From the NCBI RefSeq assembly GCF_022539665.2, contig NC_081339.1:6849367-6913366 (forward strand): a DNA stretch of 64,000 bases. The letters are read 5' to 3'. Below the pieces are notes generated by a model, which was given only the letters and a program-made list of their open reading frames with translations, did not search any database and had not been told where the DNA came from. The DNA comes from Daphnia carinata (lineage: Eukaryota > Arthropoda > Branchiopoda > Diplostraca > Daphniidae). The first letter of the stretch is position 1. The number at the start of each line of letters is the position of its first letter. A program made the translations under genes and the position numbers. Below, piece after piece: positions 38,591-51,939 of the stretch.

Positions 38591-40990
38591 GGCGAACCAG
38601 CTAACCCAAAAAGCTGTTTGAAAACCTTGATGCAATGAGAATTCAGAATTTAGCTCAGTGTGGGTGGTTATGAAAGTAAAAGTTTAAACTTTAGCATAAC
38701 ACCCCACAGCAACGGGTAGGGATGATTATTGCACATTCACAGTACAGCAGACAGCTGTTTGCTTTGGCAGAGAACAAACCTATCTCAATGATACAAAGTA
38801 CATTCCCAACTAAGGGAACAAACATGGTGCAATGACTAAATATTCAACCTGCCCATTTACAGAATCAAGGTTTTTGGGTAAAAGAACCTCGAACATTTGA
38901 TCAACATGAACAAAACATGTCCCAGCTGTTTTGGATTAGGTAAATATTAGTTGTCAGAAAAAGCTTTTTTCATTCTACCTCTAGGAAAATCGATCGTGTG
39001 CTATGCTATGTGTGTATGAAGGTGATGGTACGAGTCGATGGCCAGTGACGTCAAACTAGGCTATAGGGCTTGCCAGAATCCAAGAGTTGCTGTGCGCTGT
39101 TGAGATTTCCCTATTGAAGAGAAATTGCCACTCTTGCTTGAATTCGAATATTTATCGCACAACCCACAAACACTTTTCTTATTATCTTCTAAGTGAAAAC
39201 CAGTATTGAACGAAACACGCCCCAGCAATACTAGGTTGCTTAGCCAACACACACAAATGTTTTTCCTTGTCGAAGACAGGACGCAGACTACAAGACTCTA
39301 GACGCAGTCGGCCGTTGAACAAGCTGGGAAAAATTCGATGGAGGGCCACCTAGCGGCCGTTGGCGTCCAAACCGAGCAGGGACTAACTAACAGGAGAATG
39401 TCCCAACAGACAATTGAACTCGAACGACTTGTTCAACAATTGACCTAAAAGCAAACACGTATTTAACGGTATTTAATTCGGGAAGTACTCGCTGTACATT
39501 TGTTACGTACCTAAACCACCATGCTATAAAGATAATTTTTTTTTCATACTCTCTAACGAGCTGGTTTTTATTCGATGTCATGTACGGTTACGCTATACGT
39601 TATTGCCGCCCCCATCTTGATTCGAAATCTTTAATCGTACCTGCAACTTTTTGCATACAATAACATTGTTGCGTCCACCATTCGCATTCGGGTTTATGGA
39701 ATATTGAACGCATTTCTTTCGATTAGAAAGCCGTAGTACTGTGAAATGTGACGATAGCTAGAAGAATGGATGCCTCAAACAATAAGTTAAATAATAACAG
39801 AGCCTAAGGCAATTTAATAGATAGCTGAAGGCTTTGGCCATACTTTCTATCGGAGAATGTTGGCATCGCACCTGAATAAAAGATCAAACAGCATTTTCAT
39901 CTAATTGCGGGAGAGTGGGTACCGCAGGTGTTAAATGCTCAGTCGTGAGGAAGGAACGCTGCAATTCGTTTTCTCTCTGTATAAATTAGAAGAATTACGA
40001 ACCACATTTCCAAATGTCATGCGGGTGACCCAGAGTGTCAAGAGGAACCGAACTCATGCCTCCCCTCAGGCACGAACGCGGACATTCTTTCTAAAATGGT
40101 GAAATGTTGGTTGTGATGTCGCACGGTTCCTGTACGTTTTCCCGCTTCATTGACGTGACCGTTTCACATAAAGCCAACGGGGATATGCTGAAGGAGATAT
40201 AAATGAAGAAGTGTTTTTCTTAGGTCCGTTGGTTTTTTCCCATGTACTATACTGCTGCGTACTCCAGGAATAGGAAAACTAAACCCACCGGAAGTGGGGC
40301 CGGTTCAGGCGGTATGTCAGTCGGGTAACATGACCATTTTTTTACCTGCTGCAGTTGACGGCAATCACACGCATATTGTTACGTACATCAAGTTTGAATT
40401 CCACATGATTTCTGTTAGGGAATAAAGGCATAAAAATGCGTTATTCTAAAGTAATTTTGCCCATAATAACTAAGACAGGAAATTTGAGAAAAGATTTCGA
40501 ATTATTACGGGAATTACAATTACGTTAAAGGGCTCATTTCCTTTGTTATCAAGCAATTGGTTTTGACCTCTTGATCTACGCTCTTGGTGCGTTAAAAGGG
40601 TTGCTGGAAAACAAATAATTGGCGGCGGAAATGGATAGCAAGATCATTACTTGTTAATCGGCGAACGTAAAAACTCGTTGGAAGAACGTCGGTGAGAAAA
40701 CTTTTTTATCCAGTAATGTCGATGACCACGATGACGTCGAACGCCATCTTTTATCCATTTCGATTGAGTTTATTATCGATAGATGTCTCATTTTAAACCC
40801 TTTTTTCGGGTTAGTGTAGTTCGAATCAAACCGCTCCTGTGTTCTGTCTACTGTCACCATAGTTTTGGTTTCCACAAAACATATTGAGGACGCTGACCTT
40901 GTAGATTGATGTCGAAGTCAAGTTTTAGACTATTGGAGCGCAACGTTTCCATCATCTCGAGAACAATTCTCAGAGTAAACTGTAACGTAA
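38591..40990. other. Divergent spacer between nudE and ANKRD54
   Basis: Should contain the 5' ends of both genes. No conserved frame was recognised; a 73-codon minus-strand frame at 40654-40875 has no familiar motif. AT-rich with short homopolymers. Confidence 0.35.
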
Positions 40991-42281
<1,291 letters not shown>

Positions 42282-42394
42282 AACAATGCCTTTCGGCGAC
42301 AGTTATTGTCCAGCAATTGGTACGGTCTCCCTAGTTGTAATCACCAAATTCTCATGACAAAACAAATATTGATAAAAGTATCTTAACCATTTCC

Positions 42395-42400
42395 AATAAA
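42395..42400 (+). terminator. Polyadenylation signal of ANKRD54
   Basis: AATAAA 114 bp after the ANKRD54 stop codon, in an AT-rich 3' UTR. Confidence 0.6.
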
Positions 42401-44516
42401 CTTTCAATGACGCAATACTGAAACAAGTCCCCGTCTTTGTGACCTAATTTTTCCCATGAGAATTTATAATTAGTTACAAAGATCCATGTAGTGATGTCTA
42501 GACCATGTCTAGAGTAAAAGAAGTGCCACTGCCTTATGAAAGCAAATGGCGAACGGAAGATAATCTCAAATTTTTATATACAGAAAAAAAAGGTAAATTA
42601 GTTTTATCCCGCGTGAATTTGTTTAAGCCGTCCCTGGTGAATGAGCAATACATGATTTTAACAAAGCACTTTAAGAATTAATTTTATTAAGTAAAACAAA
42701 GCGTTTCGAATAGAGGCGCTGCATGTAAACACGGAAGCTTACAACCGGAACATTTCGTGCATGGAATTGTTGATTTGTTATTTTTTTCAATGCATTTTGA
42801 ATTACGTATTCTGCTGCGACGTTTGCCAAGAAAATTGGGAAAGAAGTAGCTCGTAGTTGAGCAAACACATTGGGGGCGGCGCTACGTGTCCCTGGTTCAA
42901 TCAAATTCTTCGGTCACCTCCCGTCTTTCTTACTACACAGTATTCTTCTCTCTAGCTCTGCAGGCACTGGCCGGGTTAGAAGGAAACCTCCGCAACAGAA
43001 ATGCGTGTGTGCAGTAGCATTAGTGCCTCGAGGGTTTCTGATGATTCGGGAAAAACCTGTTATGGTCTCTGGGCGGCGGAGCAGAAGGCAACAAGCAGCA
43101 CTCCGGTACACTCGTAGGTAAAATTATTCTCTTCTTTTCGTTCTGCGCTGCTGCTGGTGAGACCCTAACAACAAGCCATCTTCTTTAAGGTGTGCCCGTG
43201 TGTCGTCCTACAACAATTTCTAGTGAAAATGTTTTTGTTTTTTTCGTTTTAAAGTTGAAAACATCCGGTTCTAATAACTATACTACATCGTCGACTGAAA
43301 ACCTCATCCGGTCTACAGGTAATTCCTATTTCTTTCAAATTTTGTTGTAAGTTTACAATGCAGCTTCCTTGTCGTATTGTGGGCGTGTGTACATTACATA
43401 AAGGACAATTGTCCAAAAAGTCCTTCAATCGATCGCGAAAACGTTAAATTTTTCTTCTTTCATTCGTTCATTCAAAATAGTTTGCTGAATACCGCGAGCA
43501 CGAGTAAATGATATTGCATTTTAATGGAGTAGAGCGAAACCTACCACCGAATAATAGTCAGCGCAGAGACGATACGCAGCGGGCTAAATCGACAACACAT
43601 TGATAAATGTTTCTTTTATGGTTATTTTCTTTTGAGGAATTATTGCGCGTCACGTCTCTTTCTCCCCCTCCTACTCAATACGACGACCGGGGAAATCGAG
43701 AATAGACGAAGGATGATCCATCTTCGATGAAAAGAACTAGAAGTACGCGATCGATCAGAGTGCAAGAAAAAAAAAAGTTAGCCCAGGCAAACGAAGATGA
43801 AAAAGTTTTTATTCCATCGCCCCCTCTTTTTCCTCCCCATCTGCAGAGTTGTTATCTTGATTAGAATCCATTCATCTTTGATATTGGCTGACGGCCGGAC
43901 TTTTTTTTCCTTCTTATTTATCAGTACCCTGCTAGCCTCAAACATTTTTACTCAAAGACGGATAAATAACAAAGAAAAGGGAAATATCCTCGGGGATCGC
44001 TAAACAAGGGAATAACGGCGCAGCATCGATCTTTATATAGTACGCGTTCACGCAGAGAAGAGTTCATAATCCATTTATGTATTAAGGGCTAGTCGAATGC
44101 CGTGCTAGGCTGTAGAGTCCAAGGAAGGAGGCTCTCGGGATTTTGTAAACGTTCGTGAGAAAACAATTCCATCTCTTGAACACATTTTTTTTTTAAGGCC
44201 GGGCGATCTATACGTGACGTGAAAAAAGGGTCCCATGGAATTTTTATTACTATGTAGATAACTTGGACAGTGAAGTGTGTGCCTTTCGCTCCAAGGATCG
44301 ATTTGGGAGCATGGATGAATATGGCACAATAAAAAGAGAGTGTCGGAGATGGTTAGCACCCATACAGACGACGATCATTAGCTCTTTGTTCAGTCGTTAA
44401 AAACGCTGTGACAGAGAACAGCTGATCTAAAAAAAAAGTAACGAAAGGAAAAAGTAGGAGAAATAAAATTGGATTTTTTTTTCTGTTTAGCGCAGTAGGC
44501 AAAAGCTGAATCGCTG
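42401..44516. other. Region upstream of MINPP1, probable 5' UTR exon(s) and intron
   Basis: A 30-codon open stretch from the ATG at 42505 (MSRVKEVPLPYESKW) ends at a gtaaatt donor and looks like a first exon, but I found no partner exon. A donor-like gtag/gtaaaat near 43115-43122 and an acceptor (ctgtttag) at about 44490, just before the MINPP1 start, suggest an untranslated first exon and a long first intron for that gene. Otherwise no recognised feature. Confidence 0.35.
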
Positions 44517-46561
44517 ATGGCGTCTTCTTGGCTCACAACCGTCGCCTTCATTTGGATGACAACTTGCATTGGTGCAGAGTTTCTGCGAGATTGCCACACT
44601 ACCGACGCCAAACCATACATTTATTACGCAACGAAAACGCCGTACGAGCTCATCAATAACGAAGATTCTTCGCCCATTTTCGCCGCTGGTAAAGTTCTGT
44701 CCCAACTTTCCCCGTCGATTCAAACTTGCCTTTACCCACTTAAAAATTGGATACACTTTCAAAAAAAAACCGAACTGTCCCCGAATGCTGCTAGCTTGAT
44801 TAATCTTTGTTCGGGCAATGACCGACCTTGGGTGTGTGGTTTTTCTTTTAAAGCCGAAAAACATTTCAATGTCATCGTGACGTATCCCGAACACACCCAA
44901 AAACCCTCAATCCTAACAATCACTTTCTGTTCTCCCGCTGGTTACCACAGGTTGCAAGGCGGTCATGTTTTGGATGGTGGCACGTCACGGTACGCAATAC
45001 CCATCGTCCCGTGATGTTTTTCGCATGAAAGATCGCCTACCGAAATTGCGTAAAACGATTCTACAAAACCACAAAGAGCGCCGAGGTTGTAATCAAAAAT
45101 TGACATTCTCCGCCAAGGATTCTTTATCATCTGATTTTATTTGACGCCCATTTCGACGTGTGTAGGGACTCTGTGCCAACAGGATATCGACGGATTGAGC
45201 AACAACGGGAGTATTCGGATCGACGACGATTTTGACGAGAAATTGACCGCAACCGGAAGAGAAGAACTGCTCGTTTTGGCCCGTCGTTTCCGCGGACGCT
45301 TCGCCGATTTCTTCAACGGCCAACCGGCTTTCAACACCCAAGACTACCACGTAATATACGCTAACAACGAATACTGCAATAGAATCGTGAATAATGAGGG
45401 TCTAATTATAACTGACAGTTCCGTCACATAGCCAGCTTGGCTTCGCAGTCGAGCGCCAGATCCTTCTCCCGAGGGATATTCACCAACGGAGATATCCAAT
45501 TGAGCGAAGCGCCCGTGGGCGACAGGCTCGTTCACTTCTTTGAAAACTGCACCCGATGGAGGGAGCAAGTCGAGGAAAAAGGAATGTTGGAACAAGAGCT
45601 GACACTATTCCGGCAAAGTGTCACGTTCCAGAACACTCTAGCTGACGTGACCACACGCCTTGGTTTCCAATATAATATGTCCTCTGGTACGTATATTGGG
45701 AAAAGGGATAAAGTAAAAATGCGGCACAGCTGTCATAACGTAATCTGTTGGGTGTTTGTTTTTTGTTGACTTCACGCTAGATGACATGCTGATGATTTAC
45801 GACATATGTCGCTACCAAAAAGCATGGTATTTGGAGCAAATTTCGCCCTGGTGTGCAGCTTTTACATCGGAGAATCTTAAGGTAAATCAACGTGCCAATT
45901 TGGATAAATTGAACGTCCTAAATAATGAATTTCTGAAGGTCCTGGAATTCGGCGAAGATCTGGAAACGTATCACAAACAGGGTTACGGACACGAACTCAA
46001 TTACCATCAGGCATGCCCTTTAGTCGAGGACTTGGTGACTCGAATTAGGTACACATATCACGTTACCGAGATAATTGGGGAAGCTATATTAATTCTGTTG
46101 ACTTTGTATGACGCAGAGCTTTCAAAGCTAATAACGGAACAGAGAACCAGCAAAGAGGCGTGTTCTACTTTACTGAAGGCGAAGGGTTACTACGTTTCAT
46201 CGCTCGCATGGGTTTAGCAAAAGACGAACAACCCTTGACGAATGACATGACGCCTTCGGCTGAGAGAAAGTGGAGGACGTCGCTGATGGGTTCGTTCGCC
46301 GCCAACGTGGCCGTTGTCCTCTATCGTTGTTCGGATGACTATAAAGTCCAGCTTTTCGTCAAAGAAGACGTCGTCCATCTGGATCAATGCCAGAATGCTT
46401 TGTGCACTTCTGCCGAATTTCTTGACTACTTGGGCTCTGTAGCCGACAATTGCGGTCGGGACGACGGATGTAATCCCAGTTCGGCAGTGATGACTTACGC
46501 TTTATCGCAACTAATCGCCATTTCCCTTCTCGTCATTACCCACACTTTCTTGTGGTTTTAA
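44517..46561 (+). CDS. MINPP1-like histidine phosphatase with altered catalytic motifs
   Basis: Seven exons, 44517-44688, 44951-45085, 45166-45350, 45419-45686, 45781-45881, 45939-46048 and 46117-46561, join to 471 residues (human MINPP1 is 487). A signal peptide (about 1-20) starts the protein and a hydrophobic tail (about 450-471) ends it, fitting an ER-lumenal or GPI-anchored protein. Family features: VARHGTQYPSSR (about 68-79), GTLCQQDIDGL, GREELLVLARRF, HIASLASQSSARSF, WCAAFTSENLKVLEF, KQGYGHELNYHQACPLVEDLV, and FYFTEGEGLLRFIARMGLAKDE. The family removes phosphates from InsP6/InsP5 (multiple inositol polyphosphate phosphatase). The second Arg of RHGxRxP is Gln here, and the conserved His of the HAE-type motif is absent (FTEGE at 342-346). 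Activity is therefore doubtful. The donor ending exon 2 (gttgta) is weak. AATAAA follows at 46811. Confidence 0.85.
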
Positions 46562-46810
46562 AAAATTGTTATTTTAATGATCTTTCATTGATTTGTTTAA
46601 AATGTGAATTTCCGACATCCCGCTCGTTAATTTTTAGTTCAAGGCTTCCAATTCACGTTAGTGTTAACACTGTGAGTCAGAAAATGCGTTAAAATCTGTG
46701 GAAATGTACTGTACCAAATACCTAGAAAATATTACCCAGCGTGATCGCGAACGTTCGATTTTACATTCAAAAGCGATGATATAATCTCAAAAAGAAAGTA
46801 CGGAGATTTC

Positions 46811-46816
46811 AATAAA
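46811..46816 (+). terminator. Polyadenylation signal of the MINPP1-like gene
   Basis: AATAAA 250 bp after the stop codon at 46561. The convergent OXLD1 gene ends only 50 bp further on, so the two 3' UTRs may overlap. Confidence 0.55.
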
Positions 46817-46865
46817 TGTACATTTTTTGACTAGGGAGACTTTCGAAGAACTATTTGTATAAAGG

Positions 46866-47255
46866 TTAAAAACATTTTCGCATTTTCAGTTCAGTGAGCA
46901 GAAAAGCTTTAAGGCTCGGATCTGTCACTTGCTGTTCAATCATCTTTTTCGCCTGCTCACCCCCGTCTTTCGATAATGCTGCAAGAGTTTCTGCGTAAGC
47001 AATCCAGACACAGTTGCTGCATCCAGACATACAGCAATTAACTGGTGGATCCATCAAAGCTTTTTCTAGCTCTTTTGTTGCCCTCTCAGATGATTCTTTT
47101 TTATCGTTTGGAAAGTTAGTTTCTTCTACAGATCCAGTAGCAAACAGACGACACTTTAAGGCCCTTGATGAGGATGTACCATACACAGTACGAGATGGGT
47201 GTAATATAAGAGAACAAAGTTTCCATGTTCCCCTCTTTGCTAAGAACCTCTCCAT
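46866..47255 (-). CDS. OXLD1: Oxidoreductase-like domain-containing protein 1
   Basis: One exon, 129 residues from the ATG at 47255. The reading frame continues upstream, but a splice-acceptor-like ctgtggttag lies just before it, so an upstream untranslated exon is likely. The N-terminal 50 residues are basic, rich in Ser/Arg/Leu and poor in acid, compatible with a mitochondrial targeting peptide. The core DPPVNCCMSGCSNCVWIAYAE is the hallmark of the oxidoreductase-like N-terminal domain family (PF09791), with the PPxxCCxSGCxxCVW cysteine pattern. The C-terminus is helical. The biochemical role of this small family is not established; a redox or metal-binding role is suggested by the cysteines only. 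It is head-to-head with CCDC137, 487 bp apart. Confidence 0.88.
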   Translation of the reverse strand: MERFLAKRGTWKLCSLILHPSRTVYGTSSSRALKCRLFATGSVEETNFPNDKKESSERATKELEKALMDPPVNCCMSGCSNCVWIAYAETLAALSKDGGEQAKKMIEQQVTDPSLKAFLLTELKMRKCF

Positions 47256-47742
47256 CCAAAACCTAACCACAGACAGTTAAAGAAGAATATGAATCTCTAA
47301 TGTCAAGGAAGAACTTATAAAGCCAAAGACTGACATTAAACACCTAGGATTGTAGCTGTCTAGACTGATTTCCCGCCCAATTTCTTTGTTCCATTACCAG
47401 GAAAAGGAAGGATTCGCTACAGAGATTGACGAATTCGATTCATAGATTACATAAAGCACGGGATGGCATAAAAAAGCACCACTAACCTTTTTGAAGAAGA
47501 AGTAATGATGAAATCACGAGCAGCGACAGCACACAAGTTCTTATTCACTTTCATTTGACTCTCATTCTCTATGGTTTTTTTTGTCTGCTAGTGTCGTCTG
47601 CTGCAGATCTCGTACACGTGACAGAAAACTGGAAATTGTTTTCTACAATTACAATTGTGCTAAAACTTTTAAAGATTGTCAGACACTAGTTTTGTTCCAC
47701 CCTAGTTATTGTATTTGTACCGAATGACAAAGTGCACTTACA
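47256..47742. promoter_or_regulatory. Shared upstream region of OXLD1 and CCDC137
   Basis: 487 bp between the two divergent start codons, with no coding signal. It must hold both promoters. No TATA box is evident on either strand, as expected of housekeeping genes. Confidence 0.4.
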
Positions 47743-48695
47743 ATGGGTAGGAAAATTCCAGCAAAGAGACATCATGGAGTGAAAGATCCAGAGAAGCAAG
47801 CCGAGCGTCGTAACGCCAAAATCAAGTTGAAAATTAACGAAGCTCCTGCAAATATTGACGACCAAGAGGTTCCCAAAAAACTGAAGAACTTGTTTGAAAG
47901 AAAGAAATACAAAAAAATGAAGCTGATTGATGACGAGCCTGCACCAGTAACAAAAACTGGTAAAGCAGAAGCTAACCCATACAGACCTCAACGTCCCATT
48001 AAAAAAATACCCAAGTTTGAAAGATATCCAGGAGAATCAGACCGTGATTTTCTATGGCGAACTGAATTAACAACTAGAGATTACCTAAAGAAAGCCAAAT
48101 TTGAGGACAAGTATGATGTTGATGTGGAAACGAATGAAAAAACAGGTGAAATGGATATTAAGAAACGGGATAAGTACCTAAAGTTTATTGAAGATGGAGT
48201 GAAAATCGAACCTAAAAACAAATGGGAGAAAAAGAAATTGAAGAAACTGGAAAAGCTGCAGCAAGAACGAGAAGAAAGGAAAAAACTGAAGAAAGAAAAA
48301 TTCAAAATGAGAAAACTCTTTAAGAAAAATAAAAGATTGAAGCAAGATGACTTTTCTGTATTGAAGCAGGACAAGGTTGAATTCGGCGATGTCGCTGAAC
48401 GACCCCCTACACTTACAGCCAAACCTAGAAAATCAAATGCTATGCAAAACGTAAGCTGAGTCATTTAACTTCTCAGGAGGTATATTTTTATACTCTTTTT
48501 TTTTGTGTATTCTAGCCCGGAAACCGTGATCTATTGCTCAAAAATACGGAGCAAAACGACAAACCTTCGTCCAGCCTGAGTGGCAAAAGAAAAGATCTTT
48601 CAGCCCTCGATAGAGTAAAACTAGAGGAGGAACGTCAAAGAGTTGTAGATCTCTACCGAAAGATGCAAGCATTAAAAAATGCCAATAGAGCCTGA
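47743..48695 (+). CDS. CCDC137: Coiled-coil domain-containing protein 137
   Basis: Two exons, 47743-48450 and 48516-48695, join to 295 residues (human CCDC137 is 289). The protein is extremely Lys/Glu-rich and basic. It starts MGRKIPAKRHHGVKDPEKQAERR and contains NPYRPQRPIKKIPKFERYPGESDRDFLWR, a motif combination typical of this family. The stretch about 155-205 is a charged coiled coil with multiple KKLKK and ERKKLKKEK nuclear/nucleolar localisation-like clusters. The human protein is nucleolar/perichromosomal and was described as retaining the retinoic acid receptor in the nucleolus. A nucleolar role here is inferred from composition. The 65-bp intron has standard ends. Confidence 0.85.
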
Positions 48696-48740
48696 ACATT
48701 TAAATCAATACAACAATTTTCCCTGAATTCTTTTAAATAT

Positions 48741-48746
48741 TTTATT
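48741..48746 (-). terminator. Polyadenylation signal of the DeSI-PUL gene
   Basis: AATAAA on the minus strand, about 105 bp beyond the stop codon at 48849. It lies only about 50 bp from the CCDC137 stop, so these convergent genes are very tightly packed. Confidence 0.5.
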
Positions 48747-48848
48747 AGACATTATATCAACACTTCTGGTTGGCTCAGTTATTTGTTACCTGCAGAAATG
48801 TTTGTTAAAAAATATGAGAAACCGTAAATGTTGCGTCATAGGATGGAA

Positions 48849-51800
48849 TTAATCCATGCCACGTACAGAACGAAGGCGGTCCAGCAGTGGTTCGACAAGC
48901 TCATCAATTCGAGCTGACATTCCTATTAATTTAAAGTACACATTCGTTAGTGTCATGTTATTTTTTTATAGCAATCAACTTGCCTTTGAACTGAGTCGGA
49001 TCGGGCCCTATCATCTTGATCAGAGCGGGCACTTCACTGTGAGCAATGTAGGCGAACCTGACTAAGCCCTTCATACATCGGTAGATGTGCTCTTCGCCAT
49101 GTTCGGCACTAAAGAATTGTAAAATGGCCATGGCTAATTCGGTGGCCACATCGTCGAAAACCTGCAAAACAAAAACAAAATATGCACATTAATCATTTCA
49201 TATAGATTTGCTTTGTAATGATAAACTTTTTTGAAATTATAAGCGATAGTGAAATTAAAACGATTAGTCGAACCTTCGAAAGAGCACCACGGGGCAGCAA
49301 TTCGGCAAAATCACGAGTGCGTTCCATTTTCTGTCCACACAAACCATGCAATATTAATAAGTCGCCATGCTCGTCAGATTAAAGACATTTGGTGGGTAAT
49401 AAAAAAAAATAAAACATGAAGTGTAAAAGTGAAAAAAGGGGGGATTGCAACAATGTCAATATCTATCTGATGGATAAAGGACGGATGCTTATTACTGACG
49501 CAAACCAAAATACAGCGGGTGAATCTCATCTGTAGCAGGCTGAAATGTCGTGGAATAAAATTGGAACTGGATACCGACCACTGTTTTTACCTCCTTGATG
49601 GCCAGGTTATAAATGATGGCACTGCCCCTGTCTTGAAGCAACGGGTTATCAGACAGCAAGGCAGTGACGGCCACTTTCGTTGTGACGCGAATATTGCTCA
49701 AAGGCGAGGTAGTGTGCGGCGCTGTCCATTCAGAAATGTACAAAAGCCACTCGGAGCTGGACCCATTTTCAAATAGGTTGCACATCTAAAAACAAAAAAG
49801 GTTTTAGTTATGATCCATCTAAAAAAATAAATATATACAAAATACATACAAACAGTGCAAGGGCTTCCTGTTCTGACATAGGTAAACGGTCAATATTGTG
49901 AGCGTAATTCATAAGGATATGATCGCGACGATCCTGGTGAAGTATCAAAATAACGTCATCTTTCAAAGCGGCGGCGGCGAGCACCGTAAGTAGTTGAACG
50001 CGGAGTCGATCGTTGGATGGTTGGTCATCATTGAGCCATTTGGCGATGAAAATGAGAAAGTTGTCTCCCAACGCCCACGAGCCTTCGTCGTCGATGACGT
50101 ACTGCTTCAGTTCGGCCATAGATTGATGGTCGTCATCTTGACCGACCTTGGCAATACATTCAGCCAAGCCTTCGTACTCCTTTCTTACGTCAATCAAATC
50201 TAGTTAATCACATCAAGAACAAGTTATATGTTGTGTTTTTCAATTAAATTGCTCCACAGATAAATTACCTTTGAAAACGATGGGCGGTTCCCTTGGTGCC
50301 TTCGAGTTCTCTTCTTCCGATCCTTCTCGGGCGCTATTTGCTTCGGATGCGTCGGCCATTTTCTTTTCAGGCGCAGAGGTTGATGAACTGGACTGTCGCT
50401 CTTGTTGTAGCTGCTTCTTGGCTTTCTTCTTCTCCAATTTCTCAACTTTTTCCAAAATGGTGTTTCGACGCTCTTCGAGCTTGAGAGAGTCGCGTCGGGC
50501 GTCCTCGATGGCCCGCTCCAATTCAACGGCTCCCGGCGAAGGTGCTCGATTGACGGTTCGACCTCCGTCTAAATCCAACGGCAATACCGGTATCCCGCTC
50601 TGGCTGCTCGATCCACTCAGACTGTTCAACAGCGGCTGCAGAGTCTGTCCGAACGGACTAAAATATCGATAATTTGCCCTCGGTCAGAATCGGGAAACCG
50701 TGAAGTAGTTTCTGTGAAAGTTTGTGTCTCACGTGCTAAGGACTTCCGAGGGAAGATCGAGGATGTGTTGCGGGATGGAACTGCCGCAGAGAAATTGAGC
50801 AAGTTCGTTGGAGAAGGTGTTGCAATTATGTCGCAGTAAATTATACGCATCAGGCCTGTCGGGATAAAAACAAAACAACAAAAAATTAAAAATACGAATA
50901 GGGGACCGACGCTCCCCGATGTGATGACAGCATCCAACCTAAATGTGGAATCGGCCAAGCCTCGAACGTAGTCAACGAAGATGGAGAAGGGGATTTGGGT
51001 GGCGCCGAGAGGATGGATCTGGTTAGGTTGGCCCAAGACGGTCTCGCCCTTCAGTCCGTAAAAAGGCAGCCAAAGACATGCGGGGTAAAAGAAAAAAAAA
51101 AGACAAATGAAACGTGCCTAACGAATAGAACCACTAAATTTGACCGGTTGTCAATAAAGGTATCAATAGATTCATCGAGCCCAACCCGTAGTGCTACTAC
51201 TGTTAGAAAACCAAGAGAAAAAGAGGGTAAGAACATACGGCGCCTCGCCAGGATATTTTTAGTACAAGTCAAAGAGGGGAGGGATGCTAGAGAGATTCTA
51301 GTTTATTTCTGTCACGCTTCTCCAACGCATGGTTTCTTTTAACTCTATATGGGCCAAATGGTCGCTCTGCACTGTTGACGTTTCTTTGCAAGTTTTCGAG
51401 AAATTAAACATTTGTTTAGCGATTATTGAAAAGATTTTTGTTCAAATTTAGTTTTAATCGAAATATTTTAACATGGAAGTTGCATTAGTTATTACAATTA
51501 GTGCAAAAATGTAATCCCAAACATTTTTAGTTAGTTTAGCTTGATTGTTCAGGGAAGATTTCTCATCTACAGTTTTAAAGGTCTATAGGTTTTTTTCCTT
51601 AGATTCTTTTAGAAGACTAGACAAATAAGGTTTTTTGTGTCAAGGATTTAAATCTCCCATTAGAAGTTTTAAAAGAAAAAGAAAGCAGACTAACTGGTAA
51701 GCAACTGGTAATGCCTTGACCCCCAAAGAAATATTCACGACCGTAGACAACAACTCCGGTATGCCAAATGCCATCAATTTGTTTTCCTTGGAAATGCAAG

Positions 51801-51939
51801 TAAAAAGGCTGGTTTAAAACTCAAAGTTTCAAGAGTAATGGTAACTACATCTACCCAAGATAGCTGCAGACATAAGTTGAGCCATTCCACGTGTCATGTC
51901 GTAAACGTGGAGATAGACTTCTATTGTTTCATCCTCCAT
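48849..51939 (-). CDS. DeSI-type PPPDE peptidase fused to a PUL domain
   Basis: Ten exons: 51855-51939, 51695-51786, 50939-51048, 50733-50855, 50269-50657, 49850-50199, 49591-49785, 49274-49330, 48984-49161 and 48849-48922. They join to 550 residues. Residues 1-150 form a PPPDE domain very like desumoylating isopeptidase 1: [29 protein letters not shown] (His37), [19 protein letters not shown] (Cys107), [13 protein letters not shown]. Both catalytic residues are present. A Ser-rich, then Lys/Glu coiled linker (about 175-265) leads to a helical repeat region (270-550) matching the PUL domain known from PLAA/Doa1, which binds p97/Cdc48. Human DESI1 (168 aa) lacks this tail. The last intron only fits if it starts with GC (AAAG/GCAAGT). 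The protein probably removes SUMO or ubiquitin from p97 clients, which is an inference from the domains. Confidence 0.85.

Noticed and set aside
42505-42592. Possible first exon MSRVKEVPLPYESKW
   Set aside because: It ends at a donor-like gtaaatt, but no continuing exon could be identified before MINPP1.
50271-50672. 133-codon plus-strand frame rich in Ser/Phe
   Set aside because: Antisense shadow of the charged linker exon of the DeSI-PUL gene.
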